Shown in pieces: positions 47,311 to 55,752 of a stretch of 64,000 nucleotides of DNA (the stretch's first letter is position 1; each line of letters starts with the position of its first letter). Source of the stretch: DATFVA01 sp963815785 (GTDB lineage Bacteria > Bacteroidota > Ignavibacteria > Ignavibacteriales > Ignavibacteriaceae); contig CAWFHZ010000020.1 of the NCBI GenBank assembly GCA_963815785.1, positions 28,852 to 92,851 on the forward strand. The letters are read 5' to 3'. The position numbers were made by a program, and so were the translations under genes. The notes beneath the pieces were generated by a model that was not told the origin of the DNA, made no database searches, and saw only the letters and a program-made list of their open reading frames with translations.

Positions 47311-48078
47311 ATGATAAATAGAATTCCTGTTTTAATAGATTTTGATGGTGTTATAAAACTCGGTGATAAAATTGCTGAAGATGCCGGAGACTTTTTTTCA
47401 TTCCTCACAAAAAACAAAATACCTTTCTTCCTTATCAGTAACTCAACATTACGCACCTCTGAAGCTATGATTGAATTTATCCGTAAAGCAGGAATTGATT
47501 ATGAAATTCCGGCAATGACATCCGTTGATGCAACTCTGGATTATGTAAGAGAAAATTATAAAAAAGTTTCGGTATACTGTCGTGAAAACATCAAACCTCT
47601 TTTTGCACAATTTGATGTTGATGAAAATCCGGAAGCGGTTGTTTTGGGAGACATTGGTAAAAGATGGACTTACGAAACAATGAACGAGATTTTCAGAAAA
47701 GTTTTAAATGGAGCAGATATAATTGCTATGCATAAAAACAGGTTCTGGCAGCCTGACGGCAAAACTCTCACTATGGATGCAGGTGCTTTTATAACTGCAA
47801 TAGAATATGCGACAGAAGAAAAAGCCATTCTTATCGGGAAACCCTCCCCAATCTATTTTCAGACAGCTTTGAAAAGACTCGGATTTAAAAAAGACGATAA
47901 ATTTGTAATGATTGGTGATGATCTTGAGTCTGATATTTTGGGTGCACAAAAGATTGGCGGAACAGGAATACTTGTCTATACAGGAAAAACGAAATATCCG
48001 CTTTCTGATAATTCGGTTGTACCCGACTATGAAGTAAAGAATTTAAAGGAAGTACTTCCGATTATCGCAAAATATTAA
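47311..48078 (+). CDS. HAD-IIA family phosphatase (NagD/pyridoxal phosphatase-like)
   Basis: 255 residues. Motif I is DFDGVIKLGD (nucleophile Asp in the first 10 residues), motif II is ISNST, and motif IV is GDDLESDILGAQKIG. The cap is of the HAD-IIA (C2) type. Phosphate monoesters such as sugar or nucleotide phosphates are typical. The ATG lies immediately after a terminator with no SD in between, so the gene may be poorly translated or started by read-through. Confidence 0.88.
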   Translation: MINRIPVLIDFDGVIKLGDKIAEDAGDFFSFLTKNKIPFFLISNSTLRTSEAMIEFIRKAGIDYEIPAMTSVDATLDYVRENYKKVSVYCRENIKPLFAQFDVDENPEAVVLGDIGKRWTYETMNEIFRKVLNGADIIAMHKNRFWQPDGKTLTMDAGAFITAIEYATEEKAILIGKPSPIYFQTALKRLGFKKDDKFVMIGDDLESDILGAQKIGGTGILVYTGKTKYPLSDNSVVPDYEVKNLKEVLPIIAKY

Positions 48079-48415
48079 TCTTCCAGGATCCGGAGAAAAT
48101 ACCATCTCAATATGAAGTTATTAGTGTCTGCAATTCAAAGCACCACAATGTCCCAATTTTAATATTAATTCTTAAAAAAGTTAATACACGGTTAATATCT
48201 ACTAATGGGTAATCTTGAGTTTAATAATTCTCAAAAAATAATGTTTGAATTAAGCGTAACTGTTTATAGATTAAGGTATTATATAACCAATTCCTGGAAA
48301 TCTTTCTGCCGGTAATACATAGAATTATTACCACAACACCGGTTTTTTCTTTTTCAGATTTTATACTTTATAAACAGGAGTAGTGAAATACTCCCCAAAA
48401 CAACAGGAGGACAAA
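48079..48415. other. Intergenic region with hairpin before the OMP gene
   Basis: 337 nt. A composite hairpin lies at 48309-48348: inner stem GGTAATA/TATTACC and outer CCGG/CCGG, followed by T6. This could be a terminator or an attenuator in the OMP leader. Nothing else is recognisable. Confidence 0.4.
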
Positions 48416-49111
48416 ATGTTCATACGCAATATGAATCTCTGGGCCACTCTAAGTTTTGTTGCTATTTTATTCGGGGAATCTCAGGTTTATGCAGGTGAAC
48501 CCGAAGAATCGAGAAGGTGGTATGCAGGAATTTTTGGCGGATATCTTTCCGGAGAATTAAACTCCAACGATCCTTCGCATAAAGCATCAACAGGTGATTA
48601 TAATGATGACAGTCCAATGGCAGGTATTTTAGTCGGATATCAGAAGCAATTTGATAATAACTGGGTCGGAGGACTTGAACTCATTATCCCTCTTTACATT
48701 GAAAAAGGAACTGCGGTTGATAAACTTTATTTTCCTGACCTTGTAACATATGAAGCCAGCTACAGGTATGCACTTTTTGTTTCAGCAAAATGGGGATTAA
48801 GTTTCGGTAAAGTACTTCCGTATGTATTTGGTTCTGTTGGATTTGCTAATGTTAACGGTAAAACTTACAATGTTGATCTCGAAGAAAATTATTCTCCCGG
48901 TTACGAACAGAGTGCAGCTGCAACACACTTTGTCTGGCAGATAGGCGGTGGAATTGAATACAATATAAGTGATGTTATTTTCCTGAGTGCAAAAGCGGGT
49001 GCATTCATTGCTGCCCGGGCTGATCATACAATGCCATGGAATGAACCTGGTCCGAACCTTTTTGGATACAATGGTCTCCTGTTGCAGGCAAATGTGGGAT
49101 ACAGATTCTAA
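48416..49111 (+). CDS. Outer-membrane beta-barrel protein
   Basis: About 231 residues from ATG 48416, chosen for the strong AGGAGG before it; an in-frame GTG at 48383 also exists with AGGAG. Signal peptide ending QVYAG. The body is Gly- and Tyr-rich strands (YAGIFGGYLSGEL; GILVGYQKQFDNNW; PYVFGSVGFANVNG) and it ends NVGYRF, an outer-membrane C-terminal signature with terminal Phe. It resembles OmpW/P44-like small barrels. Function is unknown. Confidence 0.8.
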   Translation: MFIRNMNLWATLSFVAILFGESQVYAGEPEESRRWYAGIFGGYLSGELNSNDPSHKASTGDYNDDSPMAGILVGYQKQFDNNWVGGLELIIPLYIEKGTAVDKLYFPDLVTYEASYRYALFVSAKWGLSFGKVLPYVFGSVGFANVNGKTYNVDLEENYSPGYEQSAAATHFVWQIGGGIEYNISDVIFLSAKAGAFIAARADHTMPWNEPGPNLFGYNGLLLQANVGYRF

Positions 49112-49305
49112 CTTGAAAATATTAGAAGCTTTACCGTTGTCAGCTAAAAGTAGTTTTAAACTATGTATTTCACTAAACAATCTATCCGGCTAGAAATTTC
49201 CGCCGTAGCTATTATTGATACTTAGGTTTATACTTATTAATTGCATATGTGAAAGCAATTATTAATTTTATGCTTTGAGAATTCGGGATTTTACAAATTC
49301 TATTA

Positions 49306-50062
49306 ATGAGCTCAATTATTTTATTTCCGTTACGGTTTATATACAAAATATACTTGCTTGCATGTTTTGTATTATTATTAATTCTATTCTATCCTTTTTT
49401 TCGTTTCTTATTATCCCAAAAGAAACGCTTCCCTTCGGCTTTTAAGTTCATGAAATTTTATGCAAAATTCTTTCTGAGTTTAGGTGGAGTTTATTTGAAG
49501 ATTGAGGGAAGGGAAAATATTATTGATAATCAGCCATTTTTAATCTGTTCAAACCACAGTTCATTTTTAGATATTCCCTGTCTCTATTCAATATTCGAAC
49601 AGTATTTTGTGTTTACCGGTAAAAAAGAAGTAGAAAATTGGCCTTTATTTCATATTTTTTACACTTCCGGTATGAATATACTAGTAGACAGACACAATAA
49701 AATGGGGATAATAAAATCATTCAAAAAAATGATGGAAGTCATTGATGAAGGGCATCCGTTAGTGATTCTTCCTGAAGGAACTATTTCTCAAGGTTGCACC
49801 AAAACTAACGGAATTTAAAACAGGTTCAGTTTCATTAGCAATTAACAAGCAAATTCCGATTTTACCAATAACTTTTACTACAAACTGGATACGGTTACAG
49901 CGTAAGGGATTATTTAAAGGAAAAGCCAGCCCCGGAACAGCAGAAGCAATTATTCATCCACTGATTTTTACAACCGGATTAAATAAAGATGATACAAATG
50001 AATTGCAATTAAAACTTCGTGATATTATCAATTCACCATTGCACGAAAAATACGGTGTTTAA
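49306..50062 (+). CDS. plsC: 1-acylglycerol-3-phosphate acyltransferase-like (PlsC), one frameshift
   Basis: About 251 residues after correction. The acyltransferase motif I is CSNHSSFLDIP (HX4D equivalent), and PEGT is motif III. The frame shifts at TT 49794-49795 (should be one T): EGTISQG continues as APKLTEFKTGSVSLAI to the stop at 50062. The first open frame alone ends after EGTISQGCTKTNGI. One TM segment at residues 8-28 fits membrane anchoring. It makes phosphatidic acid in phospholipid synthesis. Confidence 0.85.
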
Positions 50063-50096
50063 AAAAATTAAGTTAAGATCCCAATTTAGTTTGGAT

Positions 50097-51152
50097 TTAA
50101 CTCTTGCCTCTCAGTTTTGCGAAACTAATAATTTTTTTTAATGCTCCAACATATCCAATTCCAGCCGCTTCAGCTGAGCGCATAAATCCTGCACTTTCTG
50201 TAAGGTCCGGGTTCGGATTAACTTCCAGAACATACAATTCATTATTATGGGAAAGCCGCATATCAATACGTGCATAATCTCTGCAACCCATTATTTTAAA
50301 AGCTTCAACCGCAATTTCTTTGGCTTTTTTCTCTACCCTTTTAGGAAGAATTGCAGGACAGCTTGGAATTGTTTTATGATAAGCTTCATGGTTGGGATCC
50401 CATTTTGCCTGATAGCTTACAATGTTATAAAGATGTTCGGGCATTTCTGTAAAATCAATTTCGCTTATCGGAAGGGCAAAAGGTTCTTTATCACCCATTA
50501 CAGCAACGTTTAATTCTCTGCCTTCTATAAATTCCTCAACAAGTGCCGGCTGCTGAAAAACCGTTAAAATATATTCAACTCTTTCCCGAAGTGCTTTTGT
50601 ATTTTCAACGATTGAATTGTTCTCAATACCAACACTTGCATCCTCAAAAGCTGGCTTAATTATCAAAGGAAATTTTAAATTATGCTTGTAATTTTTCATT
50701 GATTTTTTAATCAATATAAAATTTGCTGTTCTAATTCCATATGAATTGAGGATTCTTTTTGCCAGTACTTTGCTCTGACAGTTTGCCAATGCCATAGGGG
50801 GAGCCCCGGTGTAGGGTGTCCCAAGTAATTCCAGCATCCCTACAAGATTCATCTCCAGTCTGGAGTTTTCTCTGTATAGTTCCATAAAGTTAAAAATTAC
50901 GTCAGGTTTGTTTTTTCTGATATCTTTTAACAGAATTCCAAGATTATCAAAGATATTCAGAGGATATGCTTCTAAGCCAGATTTACATAGCTTGGCAGCC
51001 ATTAACTCATATTCTTCAATAGGGGTAAGTTCTTCAACCTCAAAATATGGAATAAAATCAAGCTCTTTTATCTCATGTTCTACAGATTTGACATAAAAGT
51101 CAGGTTGGGACTCATTAAAAACTATTGCAACTTTCAATTTTCTTTTACTCAT
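50097..51152 (-). CDS. ATP-grasp protein, D-Ala-D-Ala ligase-like
   Basis: About 351 residues from ATG 51152; an in-frame GTG at 51185 adds only a hydrophobic leader. Residues about 125-350 carry the ATP-grasp fold: KVLAKRILNSYGIRTANF, FPLIIKPAFEDASVGI, and the Mg site ARIDMRLSHNNELYVLEVNPNPDL. The N-terminal domain resembles D-Ala-D-Ala ligases, but the protein is not the house-keeping Ddl and has no mur neighbours. It may ligate amino acids to a peptide or other carboxylate. It is divergently paired with a C39-like peptidase, which suggests a joint role. Confidence 0.82.
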   Translation of the reverse strand: MSKRKLKVAIVFNESQPDFYVKSVEHEIKELDFIPYFEVEELTPIEEYELMAAKLCKSGLEAYPLNIFDNLGILLKDIRKNKPDVIFNFMELYRENSRLEMNLVGMLELLGTPYTGAPPMALANCQSKVLAKRILNSYGIRTANFILIKKSMKNYKHNLKFPLIIKPAFEDASVGIENNSIVENTKALRERVEYILTVFQQPALVEEFIEGRELNVAVMGDKEPFALPISEIDFTEMPEHLYNIVSYQAKWDPNHEAYHKTIPSCPAILPKRVEKKAKEIAVEAFKIMGCRDYARIDMRLSHNNELYVLEVNPNPDLTESAGFMRSAEAAGIGYVGALKKIISFAKLRGKS

Positions 51153-51250
51153 AAAAATAAAAATAAAGAAAATCGCAAAGCTCACAAAATTATCATGCTG
51201 ATTTAAAGCATGTTAATCATTAAATTAAATTATAAAAATTAACTTAATAT

Positions 51251-52087
51251 ATGAGTTTTTATCCCCAACCCTATAAATATCAATGTGGTCCTTTCGCTTT
51301 GAAGTATGCCCTGGTGATGCTGGGCAGATTTGAAAATGAAAGAGAAATTGCAAAACGTGCCGGAAGTACCTGGTGGTACGGAACAGATGAAATTGGTCTC
51401 GCCAAAGCTGCAAAAACATATGATTGTAAAATGAAATATTTCCGGAGAGAAACGCCGGATGAAGCAATCAAAGCTCTCAGTGATCAACTAAAGTCCGGAT
51501 ATCCTTGCATTCTTAGTGTTGATGACTGGGAACATTGGTTCACTGTTATTACCGAACAGCAGGGAAAATTTATAGTGGTTGATAGCGGATTTGATAAAGT
51601 AATTGTTATTTACTCAGCAAGACAGCTTTTAAAACGTTGGAAATACATTGATGATGAAACTGGTTTTACCAGTTACGATGGTTATGCCCTTTCTTCAAAA
51701 TTTAAACCCCGTACAAAAGCAAAATTTTCTCTTGAAAAAGCAAGATATGTAATGAGAGATAGCAACCGTGTACTTGCAGAAAAATGGGATACTTATTTTA
51801 ATGACCTGATAACTATGTGCAGACCGAGAACATCTCATACAATACGATCAATATCTTTTGCAGAATTTTTAAGAAGACATGAGAAAATGCTTGTGGAGGA
51901 AGTGGCAAACTGGCACGGGCAGCCCACTTATGAAGAGCTTAAAAAGATTTTAAAAAATATGCGGTTTGTATCTGAAGTATATAACCTCGTTATACATGCT
52001 GAAGATCAGAAAAAAACACTTGTTGATCTTTCTGCATTACTGATGATGTATGCTTGCGGCAAATATGGGATGGATCCAATCTACTAA
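51251..52087 (+). CDS. C39-like papain-fold cysteine peptidase
   Basis: 278 residues, no signal peptide or TM. The N-terminal half reads PQPYKYQCGPFALKYAL, with Gln6 six residues before Cys12, then His95 in DWEHWFTV and Asp111 in VVDSGFD. These fit the C39 bacteriocin-leader peptidase triad. The C-terminal about 130 residues are helical (FAEFLRRHEKMLVEEVANW) and unfamiliar. Divergent from the ATP-grasp gene with a 65-nt shared promoter region, and followed by an isochorismatase-like gene 16 nt later. Confidence 0.75.
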   Translation: MSFYPQPYKYQCGPFALKYALVMLGRFENEREIAKRAGSTWWYGTDEIGLAKAAKTYDCKMKYFRRETPDEAIKALSDQLKSGYPCILSVDDWEHWFTVITEQQGKFIVVDSGFDKVIVIYSARQLLKRWKYIDDETGFTSYDGYALSSKFKPRTKAKFSLEKARYVMRDSNRVLAEKWDTYFNDLITMCRPRTSHTIRSISFAEFLRRHEKMLVEEVANWHGQPTYEELKKILKNMRFVSEVYNLVIHAEDQKKTLVDLSALLMMYACGKYGMDPIY

Positions 52088-52103
52088 TATTTAAAGGTGC
52101 AGT

Positions 52104-52673
52104 ATGGAATCAACTATTAAATACAACGAGAAAATTCTGAAACGGGATACTTCTGCTTTACTCCTAATTGATATACAGGAAAAAATACTTTCTGTAATGG
52201 ACAAGCCTGCTCAGGTTATAAATAATAGTCTGAAATTAATTAAGGGATTTAAAATACTTAATATCCCGATCTTCTATACTGAACAGTATCCGAAAGGACT
52301 TGGAAATACATCCGGTACCCTTCTAAAAGAATTGGAAGGATTAAGTGCTATTCAAAAAATGACATTCAGTTGTTCTGGTGCAGGAAATCTTTTCCCACGA
52401 TTAAAAGATAATAATGCCTTACAGGTTGTTGTTGCGGGCATTGAAGCTCACGTCTGTGTTCAGCAGACAATTCTGGATCTTCTTGCCAATGATTTTCAGG
52501 TTAATGTTGCTGCTGATGCAATTTCATCCAGAAATGAATTTGATTACAGGACTGCTCTTGACAGAATGAGACACCATGGAGCGGAGATAACGACAACCGA
52601 GGCAATATTGTTTGAATTGCTCAATGTATGCGGTACAGATGAATTCAAACAAATCTCGAAAATTGTTAAATAA
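52104..52673 (+). CDS. Isochorismatase-family cysteine hydrolase
   Basis: 189 residues. Catalytic triad Asp23 (LLIDIQEK), Lys85 (QKMTFSC) and Cys118 (GIEAHVCVQQT). Members hydrolyse isochorismate, nicotinamide or N-carbamoyl compounds; the substrate here is unclear. It may be co-transcribed with the C39-like gene (16-nt gap, SD AAAGGTG). Confidence 0.88.
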   Translation: MESTIKYNEKILKRDTSALLLIDIQEKILSVMDKPAQVINNSLKLIKGFKILNIPIFYTEQYPKGLGNTSGTLLKELEGLSAIQKMTFSCSGAGNLFPRLKDNNALQVVVAGIEAHVCVQQTILDLLANDFQVNVAADAISSRNEFDYRTALDRMRHHGAEITTTEAILFELLNVCGTDEFKQISKIVK

Positions 52674-52979
52674 ATATTTTATGGTTTATTTCTTGTTTAT
52701 AATATTAGAAAACGTCGAATTTCATCTTTCTCCAAACAGATAATTTTTTGTTTCATTTGGCAACAAATCTGTATTCACTTCTCAAAAAGTAGCAGTAATA
52801 ATTTCTAATACCTACAGTAACTCTTACCGAAGTTTCTATCACAAAAAATTCAGTAAGTAACATTTACAAAAGCAAATCTGGCATAATCCTTGGCTTTTGA
52901 ATACAAATTTCTCAATTGAGAAAACCAATAAAATGAAACAAAATATTCAAATTATAAACAATAGAAGGGCGAGCTAAAA
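52674..52979. other. Intergenic region with no recognised element
   Basis: 306 nt, AT-rich, with several T-rich stretches. A putative promoter for the lipoprotein gene must lie here, but I see no convincing consensus. Confidence 0.3.
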
Positions 52980-53549
52980 ATGCGGAAGTTATCATATGTA
53001 ACTGCATTATTATTACTTTCATTTGTGGGGTGTATGCAGGAAAGTAATATCACAGAACCAATTAACAATATTGAAAAAACTCAATCAAAAACCATAATTA
53101 TGCTCCCGGCTAAAGCCGATATAAACGTTGAAGATGTTTTTACAACATCACAGAATATCAGTGGAGCAGCAGGTGGAGAAATACACCTCACCAGAAGTTA
53201 CTTAGGCTCAAATGGAAAGACAGTTACTGTTGATTGCAAATTAACTGTACCGGCAAATAATTATGCTTTTTCAAATGAGCGGAATATTACAATGCAGGTT
53301 GGTTCAGAAGCCGGCGTTGACTTTTTCCCTTCAATGACTTTTAGTCAGCCTGTAATACTCAATTATACAATTACAGGTGCCGATCTCAGCGGTGTAAATC
53401 CGGACGATGTAAATTTTTATTATGTAGATACCAATGGAAATTTAGCTCAAACAGTAAATGATGGGGTTACGGTAGACTTAAATTCTGGAACATTAAATGT
53501 TGTTAACGCACAGCTCCCCCATTTCTCGCGCTGGGCTTACGCAAGATAA
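52980..53549 (+). CDS. Secreted lipoprotein of unknown function
   Basis: 189 residues. Lipoprotein signal MRKLSYVTALLLLSFVGC (lipobox FVGC), then an extended linker and a beta-rich domain (ITMQVGSEAGVDFFPSMTFSQPVILNYTITG) with an Ig-like or ZU5-like feel. I do not recognise a family. A 12-bp hairpin follows. Confidence 0.65.
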   Translation: MRKLSYVTALLLLSFVGCMQESNITEPINNIEKTQSKTIIMLPAKADINVEDVFTTSQNISGAAGGEIHLTRSYLGSNGKTVTVDCKLTVPANNYAFSNERNITMQVGSEAGVDFFPSMTFSQPVILNYTITGADLSGVNPDDVNFYYVDTNGNLAQTVNDGVTVDLNSGTLNVVNAQLPHFSRWAYAR

Positions 53550-53580
53550 CTGTTCTTTATGCAAAGTAGCTGATATTTAG

Positions 53581-53608
53581 AAAGGATAATATGCAAATAT
53601 TATCCTTT
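53581..53608 (+). terminator. Long hairpin after the 53.0-kb lipoprotein
   Basis: AAAGGATAATAT-GCAA-ATATTATCCTTT, a perfect 12-bp stem, then an imperfect T-rich tail (CACATTTTAGTTTTTT). Probable terminator. Confidence 0.65.
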
Positions 53609-53636
53609 CACATTTTAGTTTTTTAATGAAGTCAGA

Positions 53637-54887
53637 GTGGATAAGCAAGTGTCTAAAAGTGTGAAACAAAATATTTATTTTGAAGAGATTGTAAATGGCT
53701 TCTTTTCCGAAAAAGAAATTTCGGAATTAAAAAAAAATTATTTAAAAAGTGACTCCTTTTCAGCTGAAAAAGTCAAGTTCAGTCCCGCTGAGAAAAAACA
53801 AATTGAAGTTAACCTAACTGACACTTACCTAAAACAAATTCAATTCGATATAGTAACTACCTTTGCTCAACAAAAATTAGATAAAATAAAATATATAGAA
53901 TTTCTATTGAATCTTGGAGACTATGCAATCTCTTTGGGAGAACTTTCGCTTGCAATTGATATTCATCTGAAAATACTTAACGAAACAAAATCGGAGACTA
54001 ATCTTAAGAATCTTGCGGCAAATGCGTGTTTCTCTATCGGAGAAATTTATAGTCGAGAGGCAAAATGGATAGAATGTTTTGAGTATACAAAAAAGGCTTT
54101 CAGCTTATTCAAGCAGCAGAACGATTTCAAAGGATGTGCGAGATGTGAAAATCTTTTGGGAACTGTTTACGGTGAGCGCGGAGATCTGAAAGAAGCTGCA
54201 AATCATTTTGAAGAAAGTCTGCACTATCTTGATGAAAAAAAAGATATTGTCCTAATAGGAAATATTGAAAATAACCTCGGAATAATAAACAACATCTATA
54301 GCAATTATGATGAAGCAATATTCCGTTATAACCGGGCACTGATAAATTTCCAAAGGTTAAATGATCATCACAAGCTTGCACAGGTAAGACATAACATTGG
54401 TATTACCTATACAAAGAAAAAAGAATATTTAAACGCCATAAAGGAACTTGATAAAAGTATAGCCATTTCCTTGAATGACAGTATTTTTTCAATACTTGGT
54501 ATTTCTTATGTGACCAAAGCATTTATATATGCTGAAATGGAAGACCTGGATCTATCGAGAGCTTTTGCGAATAAAGCAATGGAAATATGTTATAAAACAA
54601 ATGACAAACTTTCAGTTGCTGAAATCTATAAAGTTGAGGGTATGATTAAACGTGTTCAGAAAAATTATATTCAGGCCGAAAGTTTTCTGAAAACAAGCTT
54701 GAGAATAAACAAAGAATATCAAAGTGATCTTAATGAAGCAGAAACTAACCTTCAGCTTGGAATTCTTTATAAAAGCTGGAAAAAACCAGACGAAGCTAAA
54801 AATTGTTTCAAAGAATCCCTTAAATACTTCAAAAAAATTAAAGCTGTTCATGAAATAGAAAATATTGAACAGTTTCTTACCAATTAA
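53637..54887 (+). CDS. TPR-repeat protein
   Basis: 416 residues from GTG 53637. About eight TPR units occupy residues 90-400, for example FEYTKKAFSLFKQQNDFKGC, IENNLGIINNIYSNYDEAI and VRHNIGITYTKKKEYLNAI. The N-terminal 80 residues include FFSEKEISELKKNYLKSDSF and are not recognised. No signal peptide, so a cytoplasmic scaffold. It lies upstream of the two-component system and may be linked to it (inference). Confidence 0.8.
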   Translation: MDKQVSKSVKQNIYFEEIVNGFFSEKEISELKKNYLKSDSFSAEKVKFSPAEKKQIEVNLTDTYLKQIQFDIVTTFAQQKLDKIKYIEFLLNLGDYAISLGELSLAIDIHLKILNETKSETNLKNLAANACFSIGEIYSREAKWIECFEYTKKAFSLFKQQNDFKGCARCENLLGTVYGERGDLKEAANHFEESLHYLDEKKDIVLIGNIENNLGIINNIYSNYDEAIFRYNRALINFQRLNDHHKLAQVRHNIGITYTKKKEYLNAIKELDKSIAISLNDSIFSILGISYVTKAFIYAEMEDLDLSRAFANKAMEICYKTNDKLSVAEIYKVEGMIKRVQKNYIQAESFLKTSLRINKEYQSDLNEAETNLQLGILYKSWKKPDEAKNCFKESLKYFKKIKAVHEIENIEQFLTN

Positions 54888-55031
54888 TACTCAACTCTGT
54901 ATAATTTTACTATAAATTAGTAACTTCACACCAAGACCATTTGCTATGTTGTTTTAATATTTTATTATAAATGTGATAATTTCGTTATAGAATGCTTTTA
55001 TCTTTCAATGAAGAAAAGGAGAATTTCAGTT

Positions 55032-55742
55032 ATGAAAAACGTTCTTTTAATAGAAGATGATAAAGCAATCTCTGATCTTATTGATATTCACTTAAAAGAT
55101 ATGAGCTGCAGCGTTACAAGGATTTATGACGGCAGGGATGGATTAAAAGAAGCTGTTGAAAATAATTTCGATCTTATAGTGCTTGATATAATGCTTCCAA
55201 ACCTGGATGGATTAGAAATTTGTAAGGAATTAAGGAAACAGGAAAATTATACACCTGTGCTTATGCTTACAGCAAAATCTGAGGAGTTTGACAAAGTACT
55301 TGGACTTGAGCTTGGTGCTGATGACTACTTAACAAAACCATTTGCCATAAGAGAATTTACAGCACGAGTAAAAGCGATTTTCAGAAGAGTTGAAGCACTT
55401 CAAAAAGATCAGGAGGAAAAAAACGATATAACAATCGGAGATCTCGTAATTGATGTTGCAAAAAGAAGAATATCATTAAAAGGTGAAAGAATTGAATTAA
55501 CGCCAAAAGAATTTGAATTGCTTCATCTTCTCGCTTCACATCCTGGTAAAACATATACACGAGAACAGTTGCTTAGCATTTTATGGGGTTATTCTTATAA
55601 TGGTTATGAGCACACCGTAAATTCACACATAAACAGATTGCGGGGAAAAATAGAATCCGATCTTTCCAATCCCAAATATATACTGACTACATGGGGAGTT
55701 GGTTACAGATTTAATGATCTCGAAGAAATAATAAAAGTCTGA
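55032..55742 (+). CDS. OmpR/PhoB-family response regulator
   Basis: 236 residues from ATG 55032, chosen because AAGGAG lies 10 nt upstream; an in-frame ATG at 55008 has none. The receiver has acidic EDD (residues 8-10), phospho-acceptor Asp in DLIVLDIMLPNLDG, and Lys in LTKPFAIREF. The C-terminal winged helix reads RIELTPKEFELLHLLASHPGK with RGKIESDLSNPKYILTTWGVGYRF. It is 10 nt before its histidine kinase. Confidence 0.94.
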   Translation: MKNVLLIEDDKAISDLIDIHLKDMSCSVTRIYDGRDGLKEAVENNFDLIVLDIMLPNLDGLEICKELRKQENYTPVLMLTAKSEEFDKVLGLELGADDYLTKPFAIREFTARVKAIFRRVEALQKDQEEKNDITIGDLVIDVAKRRISLKGERIELTPKEFELLHLLASHPGKTYTREQLLSILWGYSYNGYEHTVNSHINRLRGKIESDLSNPKYILTTWGVGYRFNDLEEIIKV

Positions 55743-55752
55743 GGATTATGTT

